Source of the DNA: Bacteroidales bacterium | Lineage (GTDB): Bacteria > Bacteroidota > Bacteroidia > Bacteroidales > ML635J-15 | Length of the DNA stretch: 48,684 nt | Assembly (NCBI GenBank): GCA_028702535.1 | Contig: JAQVOR010000006.1 | Coordinates: 1 to 48,684 of the forward strand | Direction: 5' to 3' | Shown here: positions 7,916 to 16,666 of the stretch, piece after piece | How the letters are laid out: the number at the start of each line of letters is the position of its first letter | Numbering within the stretch: position 1 is the first letter of the stretch | The notes under the pieces: model-generated | Told to the model about the DNA's origin: nothing | Databases searched by the model: none | Seen by the model: only the letters and a program-made list of their open reading frames with translations | Made by a program: the position numbers and the translations under genes

Positions 7916-10900
7916 TTATTTATTCTTATACACCACGCCTTTGCTTGTTTTGCCATTGATTTCAATTTTTAACTCTTTATCAAATCTAACATGTCGAATA
8001 ATATCATCTTCGTAAACACATTCTAAATTATTAAGATAGTCTTCATCAAAAAGTCCATCATTGAGAAAAGGATTAATAGTAAAATATCCTACCTTAAAAG
8101 ATGTTAAGTTATGAAAGAAATGCGTGCCTTGGCTTGGGTCTATTCTATAATTAGTTAATCCAGATTCGACTATTATTCTCGCTTCTGATATATTAGCCCA
8201 TTTTACTGGTATTCCTAAGGATGGGTCTGAAGATCCCCATCTGCCAGGTCCAATTAAAACATAGTTTTTGTCTTCGGCAATAAAGCTTTTATTAAGTTTA
8301 TCAATCAGCTCGACTGTTTTAAAGTTGTTTTGAAAGTTAAAGTTTTGCGTTTTGACATAAATAATATCTTTTATATTTGAATAAATGCCATTGCCTAAAA
8401 CTGATTCAGAGTATAAGATTGTTTTATTTGTATCAATATTATCGAGGTTGATGTCAACATCTTGGTCTGTTTCAATAATTGGGCGAATTTGCAATAAAGA
8501 GAATATTGTTTTTTCCTGGCTTTCTTTTGGAGGGAAATTTACTGCAAACTCGACTTCAATATGATTATTCATTTCCATTTTGCCAATTTTCATAAAATCG
8601 ATAAGAATTTCGCTAAGAGGGAAAGAATTATGTTTCAAAATATTAGCAAAAGTTATTAGTTTTCGGCCGTCATACATAATGCTGTCTGTAATTATATGGC
8701 TATTCATGTCATAAGTAGAGCCGATGTGTCTTAAAGCATTGTCTGCATGGGCGTCATTTATTTCAAGTTTAATAATATTAACGTCTTCGTTTATCGAAGG
8801 AACAAATTTATGAGGGTCGAGGCTAAGTGCAAAGAAGAACTTTTGTGTATCTCTAAGTGTAAGGTCTGGTGTTGATAATTGCAAAGTATTTGCGGGGAAT
8901 TTTGGAGAAAAACGCAATGATTTACCCCCGTCAACAATGTGTTTTCCAAGTCCAAGTGCGATATTAACAATACCGTCTTCTGATTTTTCGGGTTCGATAG
9001 GATAAAAATTTATTGATCTTGCCACACCAGAGAAACTCGGATAAAACCTATCTTTATAGGTTGTTCCACAAACATCTTGTAGTACAACGCCCATTTTTTC
9101 TTCGTCAATAACATTTGCAGTAGCCGCCATATACGCTTTTGAGTTTTTGTAAAATACTGATGCGTAAACGCTTTTTATTGCTTCTGTTAATAGTTTTATT
9201 GTGAAATGTTTATCAGTAACGACATTTGGAATCATGTAAGTTGAATACACTCCTGCAAACGGCTGATAATGAGAGTCTTCGAGTCGGCTTGATGATCTTA
9301 TTGCAATTGGATTATCTGTATATGAAATAAATGAATATAGGCTAGTAAATATCCTGTTTGGCAATTTTGCATTTACAAAATGTTGTAAAATTTCCTCATC
9401 ACTTAAATTTGAGGTTCCAATGTCGTACAGTTTATTTGCCTCCATAAATTCGTCAAAAATATCGGTACATAATATCGCAGTTCGCGGTATTGTTATTGTA
9501 ACTTTATCATATTTTTTTCGGAGTTTATATTTTTTAATTAATAAATCGGTAAACGCAAGTCCACGTGCTTTGCCTCCTATATATCCCTCTCCAATTCTCG
9601 AAAATATTGAGTATGAATCAAATGTATTTTGTTCAAATTTTGTAATAACTCCTCTTCCACTATTATGTCTATAATTGGAGATAGCCACGTGAATAAAATT
9701 GCGTATATCTTCAATATTTTCAAAATGTTCGAGTGTAAGATGCTTAAAATTACGCGCTAATAAAAACAATGATCTTGAATTAAGCCATTTTGTAATATGG
9801 TTTTTACTTACATGATATTCAAGGCATTCGGGAGATACTTTTAGTATTAGTTCTTGAAAAGATTTTAAATTTGTTGCCGTGCAAATAACCTTTCCTTTAG
9901 CAGGGCAATAAAAATGGAAACTTCCAAGATGAAGGTTTTTTATAATAAAATTTCTAAGTTCAAACGAAAAGTTTTTGGTATATTTTCCAATAAAATCGAC
10001 ATTAATTTCTTCGGCAAGTTCTTTATTATGACTTTCGGACGACAATAATAATAAAGGTACGTTTTGATCAATTGATTGTATTTTTTTGCATAATTTTATT
10101 CCTGCTTGTTTGTCAATTACATTATCGATTTTATATCTCACATCGCTAAATACGCCTAATATGTTTTCTTGATATTTCTCGAACAGATCCATTGCATCGT
10201 TGTAATTTGTGGCAAGCAATATTTTGGGTCGTCCACGCATTCGTAAGTTTTGCTGGTGGTTGTTAGCTCCTTCGATGGATGCTCTTTGCGATTGGATAAA
10301 AAAGATTTTGTAAAGTATTGGCAACATGCTAGAATAGTACCTAATGCTGTCTTCTACCAAAATTACCGCTTGCACTCCCATTTCGATAATATCGTGAGGG
10401 GCATTCATTTTGTCCTCTATTAGTTTAATAATAGCAAGCATAATGTCTGGGTTTCCTAACCAACAAAACACATAATCAATCGCACTTAGGTCTTCTTTTC
10501 CAATTTTTTTTGTAATTTCTCTAGAGAAGGGCGTTAATACAACGATTGGTATTTTTTTGTATCTGCTTTTAATCTTTTTTGATAACTCAAATGCGTTTTC
10601 ATTGGTAATATTCAGCATGGTTATTACCAAATCAATATCTTTATTTTGGAGTTTTTCAAATGCCTTTTCGGGAGAATCAACTCTAATAAACATTGGTGGG
10701 TATCTAAGCCCCAGTGTCATATACTCATTAAAAATTTGCTCGTCAATTCGCCCATCTTCTTCGAGCATGAAATTGTCATAATTATTACAAATTAGCAAAA
10801 CTTTTAGGATTCGTTTGCTCATTAATTGATCAAACTCAGTGTCTTGAAAATCAAGCTCAGAAAATTCTATTGCCTCTTCCCTGTTTACAGGAATGTTCTC

Positions 10901-10927
10901 AATATTATTAATTTTTTTGTCTTGCAT
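7916..10927 (-). CDS. Two receiver-like domains fused to a PPDK/PEP-synthase-type ATP-binding domain
   Basis: A 1003-residue cytoplasmic protein. Residues about 38-175 form a receiver-like domain whose phospho-acceptor position is not Asp ('DLVITMLNIT'). Residues about 185-330 form a second receiver with all key residues: Glu192-Asp193, acceptor Asp262 ('GVFSDVRY'), Ser296/297 and Lys315. From residue 449 it resembles the N-terminal ATP-binding domain of pyruvate phosphate dikinase/PEP synthase: 'YIGGKARGLAFTDLLI', 'TITIPRTAILCTDIFDEFM' and 'IAIRSSSRLEDSHYQPFAG' (541-559). The C-terminal part has a characteristic 'GPGRWGSSDPSLGIP' (893-907). The swivelling phosphohistidine domain and the C-terminal PEP/pyruvate barrel of true PPDK/PpsA are absent. 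It is therefore probably not a PEP synthase; its product is unknown. It stands alone between glycan genes and a lipoprotein gene. Confidence 0.8.
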   Translation of the reverse strand: MQDKKINNIENIPVNREEAIEFSELDFQDTEFDQLMSKRILKVLLICNNYDNFMLEEDGRIDEQIFNEYMTLGLRYPPMFIRVDSPEKAFEKLQNKDIDLVITMLNITNENAFELSKKIKSRYKKIPIVVLTPFSREITKKIGKEDLSAIDYVFCWLGNPDIMLAIIKLIEDKMNAPHDIIEMGVQAVILVEDSIRYYSSMLPILYKIFFIQSQRASIEGANNHQQNLRMRGRPKILLATNYNDAMDLFEKYQENILGVFSDVRYKIDNVIDKQAGIKLCKKIQSIDQNVPLLLLSSESHNKELAEEINVDFIGKYTKNFSFELRNFIIKNLHLGSFHFYCPAKGKVICTATNLKSFQELILKVSPECLEYHVSKNHITKWLNSRSLFLLARNFKHLTLEHFENIEDIRNFIHVAISNYRHNSGRGVITKFEQNTFDSYSIFSRIGEGYIGGKARGLAFTDLLIKKYKLRKKYDKVTITIPRTAILCTDIFDEFMEANKLYDIGTSNLSDEEILQHFVNAKLPNRIFTSLYSFISYTDNPIAIRSSSRLEDSHYQPFAGVYSTYMIPNVVTDKHFTIKLLTEAIKSVYASVFYKNSKAYMAATANVIDEEKMGVVLQDVCGTTYKDRFYPSFSGVARSINFYPIEPEKSEDGIVNIALGLGKHIVDGGKSLRFSPKFPANTLQLSTPDLTLRDTQKFFFALSLDPHKFVPSINEDVNIIKLEINDAHADNALRHIGSTYDMNSHIITDSIMYDGRKLITFANILKHNSFPLSEILIDFMKIGKMEMNNHIEVEFAVNFPPKESQEKTIFSLLQIRPIIETDQDVDINLDNIDTNKTILYSESVLGNGIYSNIKDIIYVKTQNFNFQNNFKTVELIDKLNKSFIAEDKNYVLIGPGRWGSSDPSLGIPVKWANISEARIIVESGLTNYRIDPSQGTHFFHNLTSFKVGYFTINPFLNDGLFDEDYLNNLECVYEDDIIRHVRFDKELKIEINGKTSKGVVYKNK

Positions 10928-11004
10928 TTATTGGTTTTTTATGTAAAAAATCATAATCGTAAATTTATTAGTGTTTCTTCTATGCGTAAAGCTAACAGTT
11001 TTAT

Positions 11005-11064
11005 TTGCAAATTGTTTGCAATCGCCCGTGCTAGGTGTAGTCTCGTTTATAAAGGCTGCTACCA
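11005..11064. other. GC-richer palindrome-bearing intergenic block
   Basis: The 348-bp gap 10928-11275 has no gene I can support. Within it lies a perfect small palindrome, 'ttgcaaa' ttg 'tttgcaa' (11005-11021), followed by an unusually GC-rich stretch (about 11022-11064) for this AT-rich genome. It is upstream of the receiver/PPDK_N gene and could be an operator or a dispersed repeat. No function is assigned. Confidence 0.35.
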
Positions 11065-11275
11065 TATATTATATTGTAATTATTTTAATTTTCAATGCAC
11101 TTTTGAAAATCTAAAATTAATAAAAACTTTTTACTAATTCCACATTATTGATTTAAATAATAAAAATGGTAGTTTCTTTTATCTATTATCAAATTATAAA
11201 ATATGTTAATTAGAACTTGAAGAAATTCAAATGTTGGCTTAAGCTTTCTTATAGATGCTATTTACAGCAATAAGC

Positions 11276-12082
11276 TTAGTGTTTTATTGTTCCAGGATCC
11301 AGTTTATATTTAAAGTAATAAGAGGTATTGTTACTGAAAATAAATATTGTTGTTTTTAATGAGCTACTGTCGTTGCAGAATTTTGGGTACTCACTACCAA
11401 GAAAACCATTTTCGGGATAATTTGTAATTTTTACAGCTCTAAATTCGTTTTCTATACTTTTATAGTTCGTAATGTCCTCCGAAAAAGAGTATGTTATTCG
11501 ATTTCGAAATTGTAGAGGACTTTCTTCATACGAAAACTCTTGAGAGCTTAATTCTTTAGGTTTTGGGAAGCGAATTAAGTTACAATTGCGATATAGCTCT
11601 GTTTGTAAGTAAAAACCAAAAACAAATTGAGAGCAATTTGGTGGTATGCAGATTATTCGCTCTTCGTTAAATTTTACTACATCTGCCGCTTGGTTAGTAA
11701 TTGTTTTTGGGGTAATACCAGGAAATTTGATTTTTTTCTGCTCCTTTATTTCCTCCTCATTAGCAGCACTAAAGAACGATATTTTTGGAGTTTCGTAAAT
11801 TCGATTTTGGAAATAAGTGTGAGCAAAATCATTAATTATTAGGTGTGAACGTTTAAGGTCTATAAAAACATCTTTATCTGTTTTATTAAAAACAATAAAA
11901 CTTCCACTTCCTCTATCACCCCAAAAATCATACGATATTTGTAAGTCATCATTTTCAAAACTCAGATAATCTAAGTGTTTTACTAAATCCTTTGATTCTG
12001 TTTCAACTAACTGATAGTAGGTCTGCGGCGTACATGCACCAAATATAATGAAGAATGCCAAAATTTTGTAGATACTTTTCAT
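11276..12082 (-). CDS. Predicted lipoprotein of unknown function
   Basis: 268 residues from the ATG at 12082. This start gives a compact signal peptide, 'MKSIYKILAFFIIFGAC', ending in a lipobox-like FGAC with the acylated Cys at residue 17; the longer frame adds 17 residues that would spoil the signal. The mature part is a soluble domain with 'YDFWGDRGSGSFIVFNKTDKDVFIDL' in its first third, resembling a conserved but uncharacterised Bacteroidota lipoprotein group that often has this 'NKTDxxxxIDL' pattern. It is expected in the periplasm, anchored in a membrane. It is not tightly linked to either neighbour. No enzyme motif is seen. Confidence 0.7.
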   Translation of the reverse strand: MKSIYKILAFFIIFGACTPQTYYQLVETESKDLVKHLDYLSFENDDLQISYDFWGDRGSGSFIVFNKTDKDVFIDLKRSHLIINDFAHTYFQNRIYETPKISFFSAANEEEIKEQKKIKFPGITPKTITNQAADVVKFNEERIICIPPNCSQFVFGFYLQTELYRNCNLIRFPKPKELSSQEFSYEESPLQFRNRITYSFSEDITNYKSIENEFRAVKITNYPENGFLGSEYPKFCNDSSSLKTTIFIFSNNTSYYFKYKLDPGTIKH

Positions 12083-12189
12083 TTTTCTATGCTTAAATTG
12101 TATCAAATATACAATTTTTTTTAATTCAACCATATAAAAGCAGAAAAAATCTTGAAATTAATTTAATGTTGATTACGAGGTAATTTCAT

Positions 12190-13308
12190 TTATCCTAAGT
12201 TTCCTAACATTTTTAGCATCTCAATATTTAAGATTTCGATAGATTTATTATTTATAGAAATTATTTTGTCTTTTTTAAGTTCGGATAGAATTCGCACAAG
12301 ATTTTCTGTTGCTAATCCAGAAAGTTCGGCGAGATCTTTTCGTGTAATACTTGTTTCGATAACGTGGGAATTAAAGACTTTTTCGGATAAATATATTAGC
12401 GAATCGCAAACTTTACCTAAGGCTTGTTTGTTAGCTATACTGCCCAATTTGTCGTAAACTCCTTGCAGTGAGTTTGAGTACATTTTCATTATTTCAATAG
12501 AAAATTTTGGGTTTGATTGAATGATTTTAATAAAATTACTGTACTCAATAAGGTATAGTTTTGATGGCTCTAAAGCCTGACAACTAAAATGATAATAATT
12601 GTCATTATACATACTTGACAATCCGATTATGTTAAAGGGAGTGGTAATTTTGAAGATATGACTTTTGTAGTGAGAGTTTTCTATTGTAGCTTTTACCAAA
12701 CCATTTTTAAGTATCATAATAAATGATGCGAAAGAACCTTGTTTGCAAATTGTTTCACCTTTTTTAAAATCAATCTGTACTTTTGTGATTAAAGTAATTT
12801 CTTCTTTTGTTAAATGCAAACTTGAAAGGTACTCGATAAAATCATATTCTGTGTTATTTAGTTTAAATTTGCTTTTAACATTCTCCGAATATATTTTTTT
12901 GAGTTTTCGATATGAGAGATACTGGTTTAATTTGCTAACAATGGTTTGAAATAATCGATTTTCTTCACTAAGGAATATGCCTTTTTCTGCTCTAACAGGC
13001 TTTGCATAACATAAAATTATTTCGCCAACAGGTTCTTGATTTATTAGTAAATCGGATGAGAGTTTTAGTTCAGTTTTTTTAAATCCCTCGGTACTGGCTT
13101 CGATATCTCGAACTGTAATTTTCACTTTGCATATTTCTGCGAATCTCCAACCATCAGGGATGATTTTTGTCAATTCAGATAAGACCTCATATAGGTCAGT
13201 ATCAAAGTTTTTTAACTCCTCATCAATCCTATATAAACAATCGAGTTCTTTTTTTCTTTCATCGAGGCTTTTTAATACTCTGTCAATATCGCTTTTTTCT
13301 GTTTGCAT
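12190..13308 (-). CDS. Crp/Fnr-family transcription regulator with an extra N-terminal sensor-like domain
   Basis: 372 residues from the ATG at 13308; the longer frame opens with TTG at 13329, which falls inside a strong promoter (13327-13357), so it is rejected. Residues about 5-140 are a GAF-like region starting 'DERKKELDCLYRIDEELKNF' and containing 'IPDGWRFAEICKVKI' and 'FLSEENRLFQTIVSKL', a pattern I associate with sensor modules of signalling proteins. Residues about 165-290 are the cyclic-nucleotide-binding-like beta roll ('FKKGETICKQGSFASFIMILKNGLV'). Residues about 300-365 are the winged helix with 'TRKDLAELSGLATENLVRIL'. No N-terminal Cys cluster of FNR type is present. It is divergent from gdhA and may control that gene; this is inference. 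Confidence 0.85.
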   Translation of the reverse strand: MQTEKSDIDRVLKSLDERKKELDCLYRIDEELKNFDTDLYEVLSELTKIIPDGWRFAEICKVKITVRDIEASTEGFKKTELKLSSDLLINQEPVGEIILCYAKPVRAEKGIFLSEENRLFQTIVSKLNQYLSYRKLKKIYSENVKSKFKLNNTEYDFIEYLSSLHLTKEEITLITKVQIDFKKGETICKQGSFASFIMILKNGLVKATIENSHYKSHIFKITTPFNIIGLSSMYNDNYYHFSCQALEPSKLYLIEYSNFIKIIQSNPKFSIEIMKMYSNSLQGVYDKLGSIANKQALGKVCDSLIYLSEKVFNSHVIETSITRKDLAELSGLATENLVRILSELKKDKIISINNKSIEILNIEMLKMLGNLG

Positions 13309-13326
13309 TACAAAAATTTTGGTTAG

Positions 13327-13357
13327 CAAAATTAAGAAAAATCAGTTTGCATACAAA
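13327..13357 (-). promoter_or_regulatory. Bacteroidota-type promoter of the Crp/Fnr gene
   Basis: Minus strand: TTTG (13357-13354), 19 bp, TAATTTTG (13334-13327), a full match to TTTG-N19-21-TAnnTTTG. The transcript would begin about 13320, after the in-frame TTG at 13329, so the ATG at 13308 is the start. Confidence 0.65.
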
Positions 13358-13501
13358 CATGATTGATAAATATCAACTAATAATATCAAATTATATTTGT
13401 GAGTTTTTAGTTTTTTTAATAAAATAATAATAACTTTACCCTGTGAATTTGTAGTGAAATAAAGCCATATAGGCAAAATTAATAATTAAAAATTAAAGAA
13501 T

Positions 13502-14836
13502 ATGAATGTAGAAAAAATCATGAACGACTTGGAAAAAAAACATCCAGGAGAAGTTGAGTATCTTCAGTCAGTTAAAGAAGTTATTGAAACTATTGAAGAC
13601 GTTTATAATGAAAATCCGCAGTTTGAAGCAAATGGCATTATCGAAAGATTAATTGAACCAGACAGAATTCTTACATTTAAAGTTCCTTGGACAGATGATC
13701 AAGGTAAGGTTCATGTTAATCTTGGTTACCGTGTTCAATTTAACGGAGCAATAGGCCCTTATAAAGGTGGTATTAGATTTCATCCAAGTGTTAACCTTTC
13801 TATTTTAAAGTTTTTAGGTTTTGAGCAAATCTTTAAAAATGCACTTACTACATTACCTATGGGTGGTGGAAAAGGTGGATCTGATTTTAATACCAGAGGA
13901 AGATCTGACAGAGAAATAATGCGCTTTTGTCAATCATTTATGTTAGAACTTTGGCATATGGTTGGTTCTGAAACTGATGTACCTGCTGGTGATATTGGTG
14001 TTAGTGGTAAAGAAATTGGTTATATGTATGGTACATATAAAAAACTTGCTCAAGAACACACTGGAGTTTTTACTGGAAAAGGTAGAACTTGGGGTGGTAG
14101 CTTAATTAGACCAGAAGCTACTGGTTTTGGTGCAATTTATTTTGCAAAAGAAATGTTGGCAACAAAAGGTGATTCTTTTAAAGGAAAAACTGTATCAATT
14201 TCAGGTTTCGGTAATGTTGCTTGGGGTGCTGCTAAAAAAGCAACTGAATTTGGTGGTAAAGTTATTACTATTTCAGGTCCTGATGGTTATATTTACGACA
14301 AAAACGGAATTTCTGGAGAAAAAATTGACTATATGTTAGAATTAAGAGCTACTAACAATGATGTCGTTGAACCTTATGCTAAAAAGTTTGGTGCAGAATT
14401 CCATGCAGGTAAAAAACCTTGGGAAGTAAAATGTAATATCGCTTTACCTTGTGCTACTCAAAATGAACTTAACGGTGATGACGCTAAACAATTAGTTGCA
14501 AACAAAGTTATGTTGGTTGGTGAAGTTTCTAATATGGGTTGTACTCCAGAAGCAGTCGAAACATTTATTGGCAATAAAATATTATTTGGCCCTGGTAAAG
14601 CTGTTAATGCTGGTGGCGTTGCAACTTCGGGTCTGGAAATGACTCAAAATGCAATGAAAATTTCTTGGGTTGCTGAAGAAGTTGACGAAAAGCTTCACCA
14701 AATCATGTCTGCAATTCACGAAGCATGTGTTAAACACGGAACAGATGAAACAGGTTATATTAACTATGTAAAAGGTGCTAATATAGCTGGTTTCCTTAAA
14801 GTTGCAACTGCAATGGTAGAACAAGGAGTCATCTAA
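13502..14836 (+). CDS. gdhA: NADP-specific glutamate dehydrogenase
   Basis: Cytoplasmic enzyme that interconverts 2-oxoglutarate plus ammonia and glutamate, the main ammonia-assimilation route in many Bacteroidota. The 444 residues match the hexameric bacterial GdhA length. Visible signatures: 'RVQFNGAIGPYKGGIRFHPSVN' for substrate binding, 'LPMGGGKGGSDFNTRGRSD' with the catalytic-region lysine, 'PAGDIGVSGKEIGYMYGTYK', and the dinucleotide-binding 'ISGFGNVAWGAAKKATEFG' (GxGxxA). The C-terminus 'GANIAGFLKVATAMVEQGVI' is typical. It is divergent from the Crp/Fnr-type regulator and is followed by a clear terminator, so it is transcribed alone. The product is abundant in this phylum, and the strong terminator fits that. 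Confidence 0.97.
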   Translation: MNVEKIMNDLEKKHPGEVEYLQSVKEVIETIEDVYNENPQFEANGIIERLIEPDRILTFKVPWTDDQGKVHVNLGYRVQFNGAIGPYKGGIRFHPSVNLSILKFLGFEQIFKNALTTLPMGGGKGGSDFNTRGRSDREIMRFCQSFMLELWHMVGSETDVPAGDIGVSGKEIGYMYGTYKKLAQEHTGVFTGKGRTWGGSLIRPEATGFGAIYFAKEMLATKGDSFKGKTVSISGFGNVAWGAAKKATEFGGKVITISGPDGYIYDKNGISGEKIDYMLELRATNNDVVEPYAKKFGAEFHAGKKPWEVKCNIALPCATQNELNGDDAKQLVANKVMLVGEVSNMGCTPEAVETFIGNKILFGPGKAVNAGGVATSGLEMTQNAMKISWVAEEVDEKLHQIMSAIHEACVKHGTDETGYINYVKGANIAGFLKVATAMVEQGVI

Positions 14837-14885
14837 GAGTTTAATAAAGTATTATTTAACTAACAAGTTAGTTATTTTTAATCAT

Positions 14886-14914
14886 AACCTCTCCTTTTTA
14901 GGAGAGGTTTTTTT
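14886..14914 (+). terminator. Rho-independent terminator of gdhA
   Basis: Perfect 10-bp stem (aacctctcct / aggagaggtt, 14886-14895 and 14900-14909), 4-base loop, then a T run to 14914. It begins 49 bp after the gdhA stop. Confidence 0.9.
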
Positions 14915-14927
14915 ATAAGCTATTTTT

Positions 14928-16598
14928 TTATGATAATCCAGTAATGTTCCCATCATTATCAATATCAATAAACTCTGCCGAAGGAATCTCTGGTAATCCT
15001 GGCATTCTCATTATATCGCCTGCAATTGGAATCACAAAGCCTGCACCAGCCGCAATTTCAATTTCCCGAATATTAACAATAAAACCTGTTGGTCGGTTTA
15101 TTAAACTTGCTTTATCGGACAATGATTTTTGTGTTTTTGCAATACAAATAGGGAGTTTATCGAGACCGAGATTAATAATTGTCCTTAGGTCTTTACGTGC
15201 TTTTAAGGAATATTCGACTGCTTCTGCTCCATAAAGCTTTTTGGCTACTGTTTCAATTTTCTTTTCAATGCTCCAATTAAAGTCATAAAGTGGAGTAAAA
15301 CATGCAGTACAAGCATTTGCAGTATCAACAACAATTTGTGCTAAATCGAGAGCTCCTTCGCTTCCTTTTGCCCACGAATCGTTTAGTGCGTATCTTATTT
15401 CCATTTTATCTAGATGCTGTGCAATTACAGCGATTTCTTCGTCTGTATCAGAACTAAATTTATTTATGGCAACAATAGGTCTAAAATTAAAATATTCAAG
15501 ATTTTCAATATGTTTATCAAGGTTTGCTAATCCAATTTTTACCGCCTCTGGATTATTTTGCTCCAAATCACTAAGAGAGACTCCTCCATGATATTTTAAG
15601 GCTCTAATTGTGGCAACTAAAACAGCAGCGTTTGGAGTTAGGTTTCCGTATTGAGCTTTTATATTAAAGAACTTTTCGGCACCAAGCTCAGAAGCGAACC
15701 CAGCCTCTGTTACAACAAAATCGCTTAATGATAGTCCCATTTTTGTTGCAATTAAAGAGTTTGTTCCTTGAGCAATATTAGCAAACGGACCTCCATGGAT
15801 AATTGCAGGCATATTTTCGAGAGTTTGCACAAGGTTAGGTTTAATGGCATCTTTTAATAATACCGCCATTGCTCCATTGGCTTTAAGGTCTTTCGCATAT
15901 ATTGGCTTTTTATCGTATGTATAACCTATAAAGATATTACCAAGTTTTTCTTTCAAATCATTAATATCTTTTGTGAGACATAATATTGCCATTATTTCTG
16001 ACGCGGCGGTAATATTAAATCCCGTTTCGCGAGGAACACCTTGAGTTTGTCCACCTAAGCCGATAACTATGTTACGTAAGGCTCGCTCATTCATATCCAT
16101 TACTCGTTTCCATTTAATTGAACGAGGATCAAGATTCAAATTGCGAGTTTTACTTTGCAAATTGTTATCAATAAGCGCCGAAAGTAAATTGTGCGATTTT
16201 TCTATTGCAGCAAAATCACCTGTAAAATGAAGGTTTATATCTTCCATCGGAATTACTTGTGAGTATCCGCCACCTGCTGCACCACCTTTGATACCAAAAA
16301 CAGGTCCTAATGAGGGCTCTCGCAAAACTACAGTTGTTTTATGTCCTAACTTATTCATTGCTTGAGCAAGACCAATAGAGGTTGTTGTTTTTCCCTCTCC
16401 TGCAGGAGTTGGTGTTATTGCTGTTACAAGAATCAACTTGTTTTTACCAATTTTTTTTTCATCAATAAGAGATAAGGGCAATTTTGCTTTGTATCGTCCA
16501 TACATCTCAATATCATTTTTGTCGAGACCTAATTTTGAGGCAATATCTTTGATATGAAGCATTTTTGCCTGCCTTGCAATGTCAATGTCTTTATTCAT
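14928..16598 (-). CDS. fhs: Formate-tetrahydrofolate ligase
   Basis: Makes 10-formyl-THF from formate, THF and ATP in the cytoplasm. I start at the ATG at 16598 ('MNKDIDIARQAKMLHIKDIA'), giving 556 residues, the usual family length; the open frame extends 22 codons further but without family similarity. Signatures: the P-loop 'TPTPAGEGKTTTSIGLAQAM', then 'LREPSLGPVFGIKGGAAGGGY' and 'MEDINLHFTGDFAAI', and the C-terminal 'PIAGDIMRMPGLPEIPSAE'. It follows rodA after a 68-bp gap on the same strand, so it may be read from the cell-shape operon. The product feeds PurH (encoded in the same minus-strand run) and the folate dehydrogenase at 27.2 kb. Confidence 0.96.
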   Translation of the reverse strand: MNKDIDIARQAKMLHIKDIASKLGLDKNDIEMYGRYKAKLPLSLIDEKKIGKNKLILVTAITPTPAGEGKTTTSIGLAQAMNKLGHKTTVVLREPSLGPVFGIKGGAAGGGYSQVIPMEDINLHFTGDFAAIEKSHNLLSALIDNNLQSKTRNLNLDPRSIKWKRVMDMNERALRNIVIGLGGQTQGVPRETGFNITAASEIMAILCLTKDINDLKEKLGNIFIGYTYDKKPIYAKDLKANGAMAVLLKDAIKPNLVQTLENMPAIIHGGPFANIAQGTNSLIATKMGLSLSDFVVTEAGFASELGAEKFFNIKAQYGNLTPNAAVLVATIRALKYHGGVSLSDLEQNNPEAVKIGLANLDKHIENLEYFNFRPIVAINKFSSDTDEEIAVIAQHLDKMEIRYALNDSWAKGSEGALDLAQIVVDTANACTACFTPLYDFNWSIEKKIETVAKKLYGAEAVEYSLKARKDLRTIINLGLDKLPICIAKTQKSLSDKASLINRPTGFIVNIREIEIAAGAGFVIPIAGDIMRMPGLPEIPSAEFIDIDNDGNITGLS

Positions 16599-16666
16599 AG
16601 GAAATAGTTTTTGTGTTAATATAACATAAATTTGATAAGAATGTTTAAAAAAATTATTACCCAAAA

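Noticed and set aside
11022..11064. tRNA-like or small RNA gene in the GC-rich block
   Set aside because: No cloverleaf arms or T-loop sequence can be drawn; no tRNA or rRNA was recognised anywhere in the window.
10826..11137. Plus-strand open frame of 103 codons
   Set aside because: Half is antisense to the receiver/PPDK_N gene and the rest is intergenic; no support.
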